Positions 23,420 to 34,324 of a DNA stretch of 64,000 nucleotides are shown here, one piece after another. The notes below the pieces were generated by a model. It worked only from the letters and a program-made list of their open reading frames with translations, ran no database searches and was not told the DNA's origin. Origin of the DNA: Norana najaformis (taxonomy: Eukaryota > Annelida > Clitellata > Crassiclitellata > Hormogastridae); the NCBI GenBank assembly GCA_964023275.1, contig OZ029929.1:8755937-8819936 (forward strand), read 5' to 3'. The position numbers were made by a program, and so were the translations under genes. Every line of letters starts with the position of its first letter. The first letter of the stretch is position 1.

Positions 23420-23723
23420 CAGAGATAGACACCGATCGTCAGTGATACAGCAATTAAAGTACAATACTGTTTTACGACTGCAGTGAAAAGATTTATCAAC
23501 GATAAACATCATCCTATGTTTTCATTTAGTACTACCTTTTCCTGCAACCACAGAATGACATTTACTGTTTTACATTCAACGTGTTTATGTTTGTTCGATG
23601 GCACATGCAGTATTGACCTCGAACTTCACTTGATCAGCAGCAATATGAACAATTTAGCTAGACTAAGATTAATTGGAGACTTTCTTAATGGATAGTTATA
23701 TAGTATTTCTATTATTTCACACT
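23420..23723. other. 3' flank of the receptor gene
   Basis: AT-rich and noncoding as far as I can see. It may include the receptor's 3' untranslated region. Confidence 0.4.
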
Positions 23724-23890
23724 GTCGTATTCGTAATCGTAAACTCTAGATATCTACAGCGCCCAACGAAAGCTAAGTCGCGGGAACCAGCTTATCCACA
23801 GGTGCTCAGTCAAGACAAAATCGATAGGCAAGAAGGGTTTGGTTCCAGGTCGAGATCCAAGAGGATGCAGTCAGACGGTATGCAGTCAGA
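23724..23890 (-). mobile_element. LINE-A 3'-end fragment, tail-side half
   Basis: The tail cgtattcgtaatcgt and 'tatctacagcgcccaacg', 'cgggaaccagcttat' and 'aatcgataggcaagaagg' are LINE-A 3' landmarks on the minus strand. The similarity stops at the short direct repeat 'atgcagtcagacggt' (twice, 23865-23893). The next LINE-A segment, beginning ctacgg, reappears at about 26972, beyond the Gypsy element. Confidence 0.8.
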
Positions 23891-23894
23891 CGGT

Positions 23895-24270
23895 TTATAT
23901 CAGGTTGGCCTATAGGTATAGACACTATGACACGTGTGTTCAGCTACATGTATATTATCAGACTGATGGCCTTGCATCAGTGAGGGTTGCGCACCCATGT
24001 ACAGGGCGTGGCTTATATGTCCAACCCTAATATCAGTGTCCCTATTGGCCTATGTGCTAGCCACTCATGATACATCCTTTCCACAGAAAATCGCAAGTTG
24101 AAAGTACCATCTGCGTCGAAATATACGTTGAGAAAGAAAGTCTTTTTTTTAAAAAAAAGTCTAAATCTACGGAGTCCTATTATCTAGTTAAATCTACGGA
24201 GTCCTATTATCTAGTCTAAATCTATGGAGTCCTACTGTCTAGTTCTTTAGGCTTTTTCTTTTGCAGTGCC
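23895..24270. other. Gypsy 3' flank, possible LTR remnant
   Basis: This lies between the LINE-A half and the end of the Gypsy ORF, where a 3' long terminal repeat would be expected. I could not define LTR ends and there is no second copy to compare. It contains a 16-bp A/T palindrome (ttttttttaaaaaaaa, about 24146-24161) and a short tandem repeat. Confidence 0.35.
24160..24245. repeat. 28-bp tandem repeat, 3 copies
   Basis: 'taaatctacggagtcctatt' followed by 'atctagt' is repeated three times with few changes, just downstream of the Gypsy ORF on the element's strand. Confidence 0.9.
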
Positions 24271-26283
24271 TCAGTCCGAATAGCGAGCTGGGGGTATCAC
24301 CACTCGCCCAGAGCGTGTAATCACCGGCGCCGGACCACCGTGGGCGGCTGATGGAGGAGGTGGGGAGAGGGCTACCGGAGGTGATTCAGCTGCGGAGTTA
24401 GCTCGTTGAATGTGACGGTCTGTCGGGCTCTCGCCGTCTTCCTCCATGATGGGGGGCTCTGAGCTTGGTGTCACGTGGCGCGAAGTTCTCCTGCGAGTGG
24501 TTCCATCCTCAAAACGAACGGCGTACGATCTGTGGGGGAGGACTGCCGTTATCTGAGCCTTGCGCCATTCTGGGCGTTCGTCGTACTTCACTCGGACTGT
24601 CTGCCCGACTGGTAATGATGGCCTCGCTTTTGCGCTTCTGTTATAATAGAAGGCTTGCCGGGCCTTGGCCTCTGATAGGGCGATCGTGGTGGCTTTTGAA
24701 GTAGCTGTATCGAGGAGCCTATTTGAAACCGGAAGGCGCGTTCTCAGTCGACGGCCAAACATAATTTCAGCCGGCGACAGAGTCAGTTGCTCAGAAGGCG
24801 TACTCCTCCATTCTAATAATGCCAGAAATGGGTCAGAGTTCGCCTCCCTGGCTTTGGTCATGATTCTTTTAGCAGTCTTCACAGCGTTTTCGACCCTTCC
24901 GTTTGATTGTGGGTATCTAGGAGAACTTGTAATATGCTGGAACTCATACTTGTCGGCGAAACGTTTGAACTCTTGGGAACAGAAAGGGCTATTATCTGTA
25001 ATTACGAATGATGGAAGACCGTGCCTGGCAAAGTGTGGACGTAAGCAGTAGACGATATCCGATACCTTTTTTGATGGTAAACGGTCGATCTCGAAGAACC
25101 CGGATAAATAATCGACTGAGATTAAATATTCCCTGTCGTGAAACGTGAAGATGTCTATCCCGACTCTCTCCCAGGGCCGACTTGGCACCGGATGACACAT
25201 CAGAGGTTCCTTCTGCATTGATAGATGATAACGGGCACAGATTTCGCAAGTCTCAGATACGCGTTTGATGTCGGCCGTGAGTCCCGGCCAAAATACCGTT
25301 TCCCGTGCTCGGCGAATGATGGAATTGACACCCGTATGCGCGCTGTGGAGCCGTTCAAGGATGTGGGCACGCATTGGAGGAGGGATGACAAGGCGGTCGC
25401 CTTTGAAGACCAGACCGCAGCTGACGCTCAATTCATCTGCAAACGTATGGTATGGTCGTAAATTTGTCGACAGGTTGGTCGGCGTTTCCGGCCAGCCTAT
25501 CGCGATCTGCTGTATTAATTGAGCGTAGTCCTCGTCCTTCGCTGCATCAGTCAGCCGCGCTATAGTGTCTGCAGAAGCTATCGTTCGCAGTTCGTCCATC
25601 TGTTCCTCATCTACTCGATCTAGCAGGGCGACCACCTCTCCAAACGCAGTCGGCTCCGTAGCGCCGCTAGGGAATGCACGCGAGAGAGTGTCTGCTAATA
25701 GCATGTCAGTGCTTCGCTTATAGATAAGCTCGTACGAGTACCTTTGAAGTCGGAGCAGCATCCGCTGAAGACGTTTCGGGGCGGAGGCCAAGGCTTTCTT
25801 GTTTATCGCCAGCAGAGGTTTGTGGTCAGTTTCAATTATCACTTGTCGTGCGTAGACATACGTATCAAAGCGTTCCAATGCAAATACAATGGCCAGTAGC
25901 TCCTTTTCGATTTGAGCGAAATCCTGTTCTGTTTTCGTCATCGCCCTCGATGCGTACTCTACGACCTGTCCTTTTTGCAGCAATACAGCACCGAGGCCAG
26001 CTTGTGAGGCATCTGCCTGAATAACGATAGGCTGGTCTGGGGCAAAATAACGAAGTATTGGAGCCGAAGCGAGCACTGCTTTCAACTGATCAAAAGCCTC
26101 GACATGTCGTTGGTCAAATCTGAATTCATTTTCCGTCGATAGTAGTTCCCTTAGTGGCGCTGTGATTTCGCTGAAATGCGGACAGAAACGTGCCAGGTAT
26201 GTGGCCATTCCTAATGGATGATGCCTGCGCGCAACGGGGCACCGATGTGCTGGCTTCCCGTATTTCGCATATGTTTTCTTCAA
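24271..26283 (-). CDS. Gypsy pol remnant: RNase H and integrase
   Basis: Open frame of 670 codons; the first residues are out-of-frame junction sequence. From about residue 25, GMATYLARFCPHF is the end of the RT domain. RNase H follows with IVIQADASQAGLG, ELLAIVFALERF and IETDHKPLL supplying the acidic residues. Integrase shows the H-H-C-C finger (LHSAHTG, CEICARYH) and a D-D-E core (GIDIFTFHD, VITDNSPF, NGRVENAVK). A chromatin-proximal tail rich in Pro/Arg ends the frame. The usual methionine start is not meaningful here: in a working element this would be part of a polyprotein. The integrase half is intact by eye, and the RT catalytic core is deleted. Confidence 0.9.
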   Translation of the reverse strand: MKKTYAKYGKPAHRCPVARRHHPLGMATYLARFCPHFSEITAPLRELLSTENEFRFDQRHVEAFDQLKAVLASAPILRYFAPDQPIVIQADASQAGLGAVLLQKGQVVEYASRAMTKTEQDFAQIEKELLAIVFALERFDTYVYARQVIIETDHKPLLAINKKALASAPKRLQRMLLRLQRYSYELIYKRSTDMLLADTLSRAFPSGATEPTAFGEVVALLDRVDEEQMDELRTIASADTIARLTDAAKDEDYAQLIQQIAIGWPETPTNLSTNLRPYHTFADELSVSCGLVFKGDRLVIPPPMRAHILERLHSAHTGVNSIIRRARETVFWPGLTADIKRVSETCEICARYHLSMQKEPLMCHPVPSRPWERVGIDIFTFHDREYLISVDYLSGFFEIDRLPSKKVSDIVYCLRPHFARHGLPSFVITDNSPFCSQEFKRFADKYEFQHITSSPRYPQSNGRVENAVKTAKRIMTKAREANSDPFLALLEWRSTPSEQLTLSPAEIMFGRRLRTRLPVSNRLLDTATSKATTIALSEAKARQAFYYNRSAKARPSLPVGQTVRVKYDERPEWRKAQITAVLPHRSYAVRFEDGTTRRRTSRHVTPSSEPPIMEEDGESPTDRHIQRANSAAESPPVALSPPPPSAAHGGPAPVITRSGRVVIPPARYSD

Positions 26284-26941
26284 CTATGCGCAACAGATCA
26301 AGACGGCGGCAGGCGTCGATGCCAAGGATAGGGTTGTCGCGCTGTGTAACATAGAAATCTACATCGAATTCCGTGCGTGTGTGTGGGTGCTTCACTGTGG
26401 CAGTGAGCATTCCGAGAGTTTTAAGCTCCTGCCGGTCAAACATGCGTAAAGTTGCTCTAGGCGGGCGAAGGGTATTGGTTGTGATTTTGGTATAGAGGGC
26501 TACCGGCAAGATGTTGACGGAGGAACCACAGTCTAATAAGAATCTCACCTTATGTCCGTTGACAAGGATGTGTGAGTAGACTCTGGGGTTGTCAGCGTTG
26601 TCTAGCGCGTATAACGTTTCTTCCCCTTCTTGCAGTTCTCGGACATCAGTTGTGGTTCGCCGTGACCTACAGACGCTACTATAGTGGCCCAGCTTCAGAC
26701 AAAAATTGCAGGTTTTACCATAAGCCGGACACGCACTCTTTGACGGGTTGTGCAGGCCTCCACAATATTGACAGGAGTGACCCGGGGAATCCTTTGGGTG
26801 GTTGTTATGCGCCTTTTGCTTGTCCGGGCTTTCCCAATTTCGTGTCTGCCGTTGTGCGTAAGAACCTGGTGGGCGTCGGCGTGGTTGTTGTGTCATGGCC
26901 TGGACTTCGTCTGGCGTAGTGATGCTCTTCAGCTGCCGCAT
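26126..26941 (-). CDS. Gypsy gag C-terminus / protease remnant
   Basis: Open frame of 271 codons. Residues about 55-95 carry two Cys-His knuckles: CQYCGGLH...C and the canonical CNFCLKLGHYSSVC (C-x2-C-x4-H-x4-C), which bind RNA in retroelement nucleocapsids. The protease motif is FLLDCGSSVNILP, with DCG where most relatives have DTG or DSG, and ILGIDACRRLDLL is the downstream protease signature. About residue 225 onward is frame-shifted relative to the RNase H part, and the last 50 residues are probably nonsense. The two frames overlap between 26126 and 26283 because of the deletion junction. Confidence 0.85.
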   Translation of the reverse strand: MRQLKSITTPDEVQAMTQQPRRRPPGSYAQRQTRNWESPDKQKAHNNHPKDSPGHSCQYCGGLHNPSKSACPAYGKTCNFCLKLGHYSSVCRSRRTTTDVRELQEGEETLYALDNADNPRVYSHILVNGHKVRFLLDCGSSVNILPVALYTKITTNTLRPPRATLRMFDRQELKTLGMLTATVKHPHTRTEFDVDFYVTQRDNPILGIDACRRLDLLRIVEENICEIREASTSVPRCAQASSIRNGHIPGTFLSAFQRNHSATKGTTIDGK

Positions 26942-26971
26942 AGTCGCCTCCGACGCGCGACATATGTCGAT

Positions 26972-27095
26972 TGCCTACGGTTAAGGTGGGTGATGTTTGG
27001 AATTGGATTTGCGGAACAGACAAGTAAAAGAGGAAAAGGGATAGGATCTGCGGAAGAGGAATGTTTTCAGTTTTGAGTACAAGACCTGCTAGGAG
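26972..27095 (-). mobile_element. LINE-A 3'-end fragment, coding-side half
   Basis: 'ggtgatgtttggaattgg', 'ggatctgcggaagagg' and 'tgttttcagttttgagta' followed by 'caagacctg' correspond to 51889-51995 of the long LINE-A copy. This is the continuation of the copy that begins at 23724, displaced by the Gypsy element. Confidence 0.8.
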
Positions 27096-27099
27096 ATGT

Positions 27100-27690
27100 T
27101 TTGTTGACAACTAACTGGCTGGTTCGCAACTTGATAAGTAAAAAGAGCTGCTGATATCACGTTTATAAAAAATATGTTAACTGTGTATTTTCGTTGTTGT
27201 TGGTCTTTGATAAACAGTTAAAGTCAAACCTATGACTGCATCATTGGACAAAATTTTTATTTGCAATTTCTTAACAAGTTATCTTGTTCTTCAATTTTAA
27301 ATGATTTTATCAACAGTACTAAGTTATCTGATGATTAATTAATGGATCCATATGAATTCTTATGCCTATAACTGTATCAATAATGACTTACTATTTTACT
27401 CTGGTATTTGCACGACACATCTTAGCCCCCTAGCGAACATGCATCCATGTCTTAAATTCAGATTTACTGACCTTGCGCGCGTTATGTGCTTTTAATAAAT
27501 AAACAAACAAATAAATTCTACGACAGTTAAGGATGAGCGTCCTGATCCAGTTATACCAGTTTATGACGCTAAATATCATAAATGTTCAATATGCGTCATC
27601 AACGAACGTGATCTAATTAGTAGTCTGTGGCGATAGGTGGTACACCTGGGCGTTTGTTTATCGATGCACCTGTGTGCAGTTGAGACGATT
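27100..27690. other. Upstream region of the TRIM-NHL gene
   Basis: AT-rich intergenic sequence. No coding frame or clear TATA element is seen near the start codon at 27699. Confidence 0.4.
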
Positions 27691-27698
27691 ACGACAAA

Positions 27699-30621
27699 AT
27701 GGCTGCTGTTCATAGTCATCGCGCGGAGGATAACGCGACTGGATTTAGCGATGGTTTCCTGCATTGCCCCGTCTGTACAAACGAGTTCAACACTCCTAAG
27801 GTCCTTCCGTGCTTGCACAGCTTCTGCTTCGAATGTCTCGAGACTAGCCTGGCTCAGGGCGACATCGGGCCGGGCCAGGCCTTTCTCTGCCCCATCTGCA
27901 AGACACAGTGCGTCGTCCCAGCGAGAGGCGTTCGAGCGATGAAGAGCAACATCTTCCTCGTTACGCTTCAGGAGTTCTTCCACAACAAAACTCTCGAACC
28001 CGACCAGGAGTGCGAGGCGTGCGACAGCGGACGAGCCGCAAGGAAAAAGTGCATCGAGTGCACTGATTGGCTGTGCAATCAGTGCTGTGCAATGCATGTC
28101 AAGGTGAGGCCGTGTTCGCGCGTGGACTTATAAATTTTTACTGCTTGTTGAATTGCACTTCATTCAAAGGTTTATTGACATCTTCAACAGCAATTAATGT
28201 CTATAGATCGATAATAATTTTGTATTTTGTTATTTGTAAGTAAGAATTCAAATAATGCATGTGATTTGAACCAGTAATTCACTGATAAATGGCCAAAAAA
28301 TTAACTGTCAACCACCAAGCTAAATGGTTGCAAATAAGAAAGTGTATTTGTTTTACAAAAAACCCAGAAAGCTGAATGATGCCGGAGTGTCACTATGTTA
28401 CATGTTTGCTTCAATGCTTTGTGTCCAGAGATATTGAATTTAGCAGGTCTAACGACCCCTTAGGTTTGTCCCATTGACATCTCAACAGTAACATGTGAGT
28501 TTCTCCTGTAAAATTAAAAATTTCCAGTAAATATCTGTTGTTGATGATTCAGTAGACAAATAAACAACAAACTGTATTGTCCTTGACTGGCTGTAAATAG
28601 CGCCAAGCATTCGTCCAGATATTGGACGCTGACATTTGCAGGTCCTTGCACTAGAACAGCTATGAGCTCTCGGGATACTCAGTGGCTGGTCCAGAGCTTT
28701 GGAAGTGCCTGCTCAGTTCTGTGCATTCTGCCAGTTTTGTCTGTTCCTTAGTGTCATTACATTAGACAAGGTTATTGCCCGAACATATTTCGCTTTGTAT
28801 TGGAATGCTCACTTTAGCTGAAATGCTGCTGACACAGATCCAGTGTTTGAGAGGTCTGTTGATGTCTCTGCTACTGGCTGTCTCCCCCTAAGTGACTGAC
28901 CGTGCCTCTGATTCAAATTATTGTTGAAGCTGGGCACGTTACCGTAATCTCTTAATATTCATTCATTCATTCATAAATGATCAGTTAACAGTTGTTGCTC
29001 TAATCATAGCCATAGCTGAATTGTTAAATGCCGATGATTGTGCATTTGTTGAGACAAGTGTGTTAACTGCTGTGCATTTGGAATATTTTTGCAGGTTAAG
29101 GTGACGAAGGATCATCATCTGGTGTCACCTCAGGAGTTGCAGAGTGGTAAATATGATGCCTTGATCAAGGACAGTTTTGAACCATTAATTTGCAGCAAAC
29201 ATGGAGAGCCCCTTCGATTGTATTGCAGTGATCCGTCTTGCTCAGCACCCATCTGCACCATGTGTAAGACAACACTGGGCCACGAGGGACACATGGCCAT
29301 TGAGCTGGTGGATCAGGCAGTGCGGGAGTCGACCCAAATCCAGACACTGCTGCCAAGTGTCCAACGATGCATCACGTCAACTGCTGCGAAGATCACGAAT
29401 CTTGCTCAGGAGGAAAAGCTTACGGCCAGCATCCGAAAGAAGATACATAAAGCAATCAATGATCGCACAGAAGAAATTGTTGAGAAGCTGGTGAAGCAGA
29501 TCCAGGAGTATGCAGAAGGGCTTCATCAGCAGGTGGAGGAATTGTCAAAAGAACATCGCAGGGACATTGCAAAGGAGGCGGAAGAAAGCAAGAACAAGCT
29601 ACAGGCAGCGAGTTCCGCAAAAGCCTTCGCTGAAGCCTTGCTTGGATTTAACAGAGCAGAGGAGCTGGTAGCAATGAGTAAGGAAGTTCGTGCAAGGCTA
29701 GAAGACTTTCAGAAACCGGTGGACTCGTCACCCCCAGGATGGCGACAGCCAAGGCTGAATCCACCCTCAGAACTGGATTCTGACACCCTGGCCAAAGTTT
29801 TTGGCACTTTGACCTTTGAAGGCGAGGTGGTTAAAAGCGTTATTATGAAGTCTTTCTCAGCAAAGACTCCATTTGATGAGAAGGATTGTGCTCTGTGTGA
29901 TGTGTCACTGGATCGAGCTGGTAACTTGGTTGTGGTGGATCGGGAGAACAGAAGAATCAAAGTATTTGACGCAAATGGTAATTTGAAGATGTGTACTGCA
30001 GATAACATCTTCAAGGCTCCCAATCGAGTTGTAGTTCTTCGTGATACACAGAGGATACTTGTGAAAGATGAGAAATGTCTCAAGCTTCTCTCACCAGATG
30101 GAAATGTTATTGGAATTTTTGGAGAACAGTTGAAACAACCTGTTGGATTGGCTCAGTCAGATGAGGGTGAGGTTCTGGTGACCGAGTGGATGGGAGGCGA
30201 GGTGGTTGGATTCGATGAAAAGGGAATGAAAGTCCGAAGCTTTCCATGTTCATGTGAAGCACCTGGATACATAACCAGCTCTCCCAGTGGAAATATCATC
30301 ATCACTGATTGGAAGCAGCACGTTGTCAAGATATTTGACTCCAACGGAAAATTTTTGCGGCAGTATGGCCAACACGGATCGGGCGAAGGCCAGCTGGATC
30401 ACCCTTACGGTGTCTGCAGTGACAAGTTCAACCATATCATCATCAGTGACACGTGGAACAATCGAATACACATGCTGACAGAGGATGGGAGGTTCGTTAA
30501 GACTCTGTTAACGAAGCATGATGGAATCGAGTGGCCACAAGCCGTCATGGTTGACAGAGAAGGAAGACTGGTGATAGTGGAACAACATGGACTGATCAAA
30601 CTTTACCAGTACATGGCCTAA
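27699..30621 (+). CDS. TRIM-NHL protein (RING, two B-boxes, coiled coil, NHL repeats), two exons
   Basis: Likely cytoplasmic E3 ubiquitin ligase and/or RNA-binding regulator. Exon 1 is 27699-28103 and exon 2 is 29095-30621, joined in phase (AAG to GTT) with a gtgagg donor and a tttttgcag acceptor, giving 643 residues. The RING ligands are C23, C26, C38, H40, C43, C46, C64 and C67. B-box 1 starts near C105 (ECEACD, CTDWLCNQC). B-box 2 spans about 166-207 (C168, H171, C179, C184, C189, C192, H198, H201). A coiled coil runs to about 340. A six-bladed NHL-type propeller occupies about 390-643 (e.g. VDRENRRIKVFDANG, ITDWKQHVVKIFDSNG). I see no filamin domain between coil and NHL, unlike TRIM2/3/71, so the architecture is nearer TRIM32/TRIM56. 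The ATG is in a good context (aaaATGg). Confidence 0.92.
28104..29094 (+). other. Intron of the TRIM-NHL gene
   Basis: The 991-bp intron is bounded by gtgagg and ttttgcag. It has a short (ATTC)n run near 28959-28973. I see no gene inside. Confidence 0.85.
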
Positions 30622-32744
30622 TAAGGACCTTATTCCTATGATTCTTAAGACACTTTTTGTGTGCAAAGAATGTGTTTATTGGATTCTCAAGAAGATGTGA
30701 AGTTGGAGTTTCAGTTGTGATGAATTGGATTACTTGGTTACAGTTAGATAAGAGCTGTTACACCTGTGTAGACTTCATGTTGTGTCAGGACTTTGAAAGG
30801 TTCTAGTTGCGGGTTCATCTGTTTCATTCAGTGCTTTTGGAGGAAATTCTGATGCAGTGAGGACCCTAGACTAACTTTGTGAGGGACAGGGTATAAAGGT
30901 GAGGTGTGTGGACAGCAGGCGGCATTGATGTCTCAATATGGGGCTCAGTAGAACTGAACTGAACATATCGTGTCGGTATTGTGGTGCAAAGAATATCCAA
31001 GTTCAAGGACTTTTAAGAAACCGCAGAGCAAATCTATATTATGACTGTGATTGTAGCATTTCTCATTCTACGAAATGCAAAAAACTCGAGTGCACTTCAG
31101 GCCAAAAGGGATGAAAAATGAAAGTGTGACACGGCATGAACAGTTATTGCTACTTATGCCCGAGTTTTTACTTTTTGCCACTATTATGCTAGTATTCTCA
31201 AGGGTTAGCAGTGAAACCTTGTCTGACCGTGGGTTAGTCTGAATAGTATATTCGTTCTGTAGATCTTCATGAGCCACTGGTTCTGGCTTATCAATTCCTA
31301 ACTGGTCCGTGGTTTTTTAAATAAGGTGCAACCATACGGTGGACAGATGGCTGTTTGAGTGCCCTATTTATGTTTTGTAACCTCTAGATATATGTATTTA
31401 TGTATTCAGCTTTTATATAGTGCCGTCTGAGGGACCTCAATGCATACGCAGGTAACTATTTATGTATGTCTGTATTTCTCAGTAAACAGTGTTTATGCAG
31501 TCGTGTCATTCGTTTGACTCGTGCTGTGGTGTTTCAAAAAGTAGAAACTCCACAGCAACCGAAAAAAATGTAACTTGTTGAATTGTAAACTTTGGGTTGT
31601 CTGTCATACAATGCAGCTGTTTGGTACACAATTTTGGTGTTGTATTTGAGTGCTCTGTATTCAATGAATACATTAACTCAGTATGTAGGTCTGCCCATTT
31701 ACCATATTTGAGTATTTGTATATTGTGCATACAATGTGGTAATTAAGTGTACAGTACATGTACTGCATAAGGTATGTACCAAGTTAAATAATGTTTATAA
31801 GATGCTGTTCGATGTAAATAGTCAGAAGAGGCTTGATGGAGACAGTGCTAGATTTTCCTAAAAATTTGTACTTTAAGATGTGTAATTTTCTAGTTCATTG
31901 CTAGCCTTATAAAGAATTATTTATTTTAACATTCTGCATGATTAATTATTTTATTAATTGTTTAAGTACTAATTATTTTAACAAGAATATTTAAAATTGA
32001 ACAGTATCCAAGAATTTTGGAGACACCATTCTTTGGCCTGTTGGCCCATAGAAGATGGACCATTGTGTCAATCAGTTAAACTTGCTATAATTTTTTGAAG
32101 TGTATAGTTAAGTAGCTTTTTTACTGAAATTGCAGAAACGTTTGTTAATTCGTATCTTACCTGCTAGTTTTAAATGATTGCTCAGGTTGAGTTTGTTTGA
32201 AAATGAATCAAAACAGCTTTACAGGCTTATTTTATAAATCATTTGTTACTTAAATGGAAACAAAACAATCTTCTGCACTTCCAATTCAGCCTCAGAGGAG
32301 GAAGATAGGCATTTGAAAATAATAGACAGACGACGCCTGAGAAAAGGTTACTGCTGTGAGAGTGAGACTTGATAAAAAGTGACATTAAGGAGCAGATAAT
32401 AGATAGCATTTATTGGATAGGTAAATCAAATTAAATCTAGAATGAAATCTGGAAACAGCATGTAATTTACTAACTTCAATTCTGGATCCACGTAGGATGA
32501 GTAATTTCGATTATAATTCCAGTAGAGGTACGATTCAATGAGATATTGCTATTTTGCACTTGCACATTGCGAGTCTTCATCTATAAAGCAACTTTTTTGG
32601 ATTTGATAATTCCATAGCCTTTAATTATCTCCTCCAAGTTCAAAGACTATCAGTTCGTCAGCGTAATCACCTCTATCAAATTCAAACTCAAACAGTTTCA
32701 GATTAATAAAGGATAAAAACCTTTTAACAAAGCTAACAGTTAAC
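30622..32744. other. 3' flank of the TRIM-NHL gene
   Basis: Probably includes the 3' untranslated region. AT-rich, with no convincing coding frame. A short repeat-like patch with 'ttttatatagtgccgtctga' lies at about 31411, resembling the GGCGCT-TATAAA-type 3' ends of local SINEs and LINEs. Confidence 0.4.
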
Positions 32745-32885
32745 TGTTAACATTAGCTGCGCTAATGCGCGGCTTATGAAGATAGGATATTCATTCAAAC
32801 GGATAGCGGTGGTGAAGAATCTCACCTGATCAGCTCACTGCAAAATGCTCAGAGCCAAGGCCATACAGTCGCCACAGAAAAACGT
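32745..32885 (+). mobile_element. SINE-2, 3' part
   Basis: 'attcaaacggatagcggt', 'gaatctcacctgat', 'gcaaaatgctcag' and 'aggccatacagtcgcc' match, in order, the minus strand of the fuller SINE-2 at 61985-62290. The tRNA-like head is missing. Confidence 0.7.
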
Positions 32886-33079
32886 GTACATTTACATTAC
32901 AGTGTCCCGAGACACCTCCGCCAGTTCGCTCATCCCCTTTCTTGCCTATCAAAATGAACACTCCATCGCATGTTCTCTTTCCTACAGTAAAAAACTGAAC
33001 TTTTCCTACTTCCAATCCACTCCATACCAACAGTTTCCACCGTTGACGCGGCGAAACCTATCAACAAATACAAATACAA

Positions 33080-34020
33080 ATATAAATACATATCCGGATT
33101 CCGGGTTACTAGAGCGTCACCTAGGGAAATGTAATGCTTCAACAAAAATGCGTAGCACGCGTCATTGATTGAAAAGTTCACGAACGAATTGGAACTGGAT
33201 TGTTCGCCAAATGTATATCGAACCCATACACCGTCCATATGGGTTTCATCAAATGGATATATTTGCACTCTGGCAGCCGCACTCCTCGTATACGGATTCA
33301 AATACAGATACGCCAAAATCCGGAAAATCAGCATACACAAATACAGATTCGCCTATATAAGCAGAATTCACAATTCAGGCCAGGATGGTCATGAGGGTAC
33401 ATAAAGAACCCATACGTGGTCCATATGGTTCTCATCAAATGGATATATTTGCACTCTGGCAGCCGCACTCCTCGTATACAGATTCAAATACAGATTCGCC
33501 AAAATCCGGAAAATCTGCATGTACAAATACAGATTCGCCTATATAAGCAGAATTCACAATTCAGGCCAGGATGGTCATGAGGGTCCATAAGGGAACTATA
33601 CTTGGTCCATATGGGTCTCATAAAATGAATCTAGTTGCACTCTGGCAGCCGCACTCCTCGTATACAGATTCAAATACAGATTCGCCAAAATCCGGAAAAT
33701 CTGCATATACAAATACAGATTCGCCTATAGAAGCAGAATGCACAATTCAGGCCAGGATGGTCATGAGGGTCCATAAAGAACCCATACGTGGTCCATATGG
33801 GTCTCATAAAATGGATATATTTGCACTCTGGCAGCCGCACTCCTCGTATACAGATTCAAATACAGATTCGCCAAAATCCGGAAAATCTGCATATACAAAT
33901 ACAGATTCGCCTATAGAAGCAGAATGCACAATTCAGGCCAGGATGGTCATGAGGGTCCATAAGGGAACTATACTTGGTCCATATGGGTCTCATAAAATGA
34001 ATCTAGTTGCACTCTGGGTT
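33080..34020. repeat. 186-bp satellite, about 4.5 copies, alternating subtypes
   Basis: The landmark 'gcactctgg' (mostly within 'gcactctggcagccgcac') recurs at 33265, 33451, 33637, 33823 and 34009, exactly 186 bp apart each time. Copies alternate between two subtypes. One has 'ggatatatttgc' and 'cccatacgtgg'. The other has 'gaatctagttgc' and 'gggaactatacttgg'. The repeat unit is therefore a 372-bp dimer. Because 186 is a multiple of three, one plus-strand frame stays open over 173 codons. That frame is a by-product, not a gene. Confidence 0.95.
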
Positions 34021-34099
34021 AATGTGCAAAAGTCACAAAGAAATACATCTCAATTCCAAACTGTTGACGAAAGCGTCAGCGCTGTCCATTGACGCTCTT

Positions 34100-34323
34100 C
34101 TCAGAGGATCCAGCTGCTATGGGAACCATCTCAAAGGCATACCAGTCAACCATGGCGGCAGCGCCTGCGGTGCACAGAAGCGATATGAGGGACCTCTGTC
34201 GCTCCAGGTCAACACCGTCCAACGAAAGAACGTCACCTTCCTCCTCCTCCCCAGCACCTGATCCTCCTCCACCTCTGCCTCATCGTGCATTGGAAGAACA
34301 GAATCTGCCTGAGGCACCTTAAG
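34100..34323 (+). other. Doubtful terminal exon
   Basis: After an acceptor-like 'cgctcttctcag' the plus frame reads a Ser/Pro-rich peptide (SPSSSSPAPDPPPPLPH, then ALEEQNLPEAP and stop). The composition looks protein-like, but there is no domain and no upstream exon, and it abuts the satellite. Low confidence. Confidence 0.2.
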
Positions 34324-34324
34324 G

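Larger units (their letters stand above)
24271..26975 (-). mobile_element. 5'-truncated Gypsy (Ty3-type) retrotransposon lacking the RT core
   Basis: On the minus strand the order is gag C-terminus with zinc knuckles, aspartic protease, a short RT remnant, RNase H, integrase. Gag upstream of about DICRASEAT is missing, and LINE-A sequence starts directly at that junction (about 26972). Between protease and RNase H the polymerase palm and fingers, including the Y-x-D-D site, are absent, so reverse transcription is not possible from this copy. LTRs are not identifiable. The element sits inside a LINE-A 3' end that resumes on the other side. Confidence 0.85.

Noticed and set aside
24146..24161. 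T8A8 palindrome as an LTR boundary or terminator
   Set aside because: It lies near the Gypsy end, but with no second LTR to compare the boundary cannot be shown.
33571..34092. 173-codon plus-strand frame
   Set aside because: The frame stays open only because the satellite unit (186 bp) is divisible by three. The peptide repeats with the unit.
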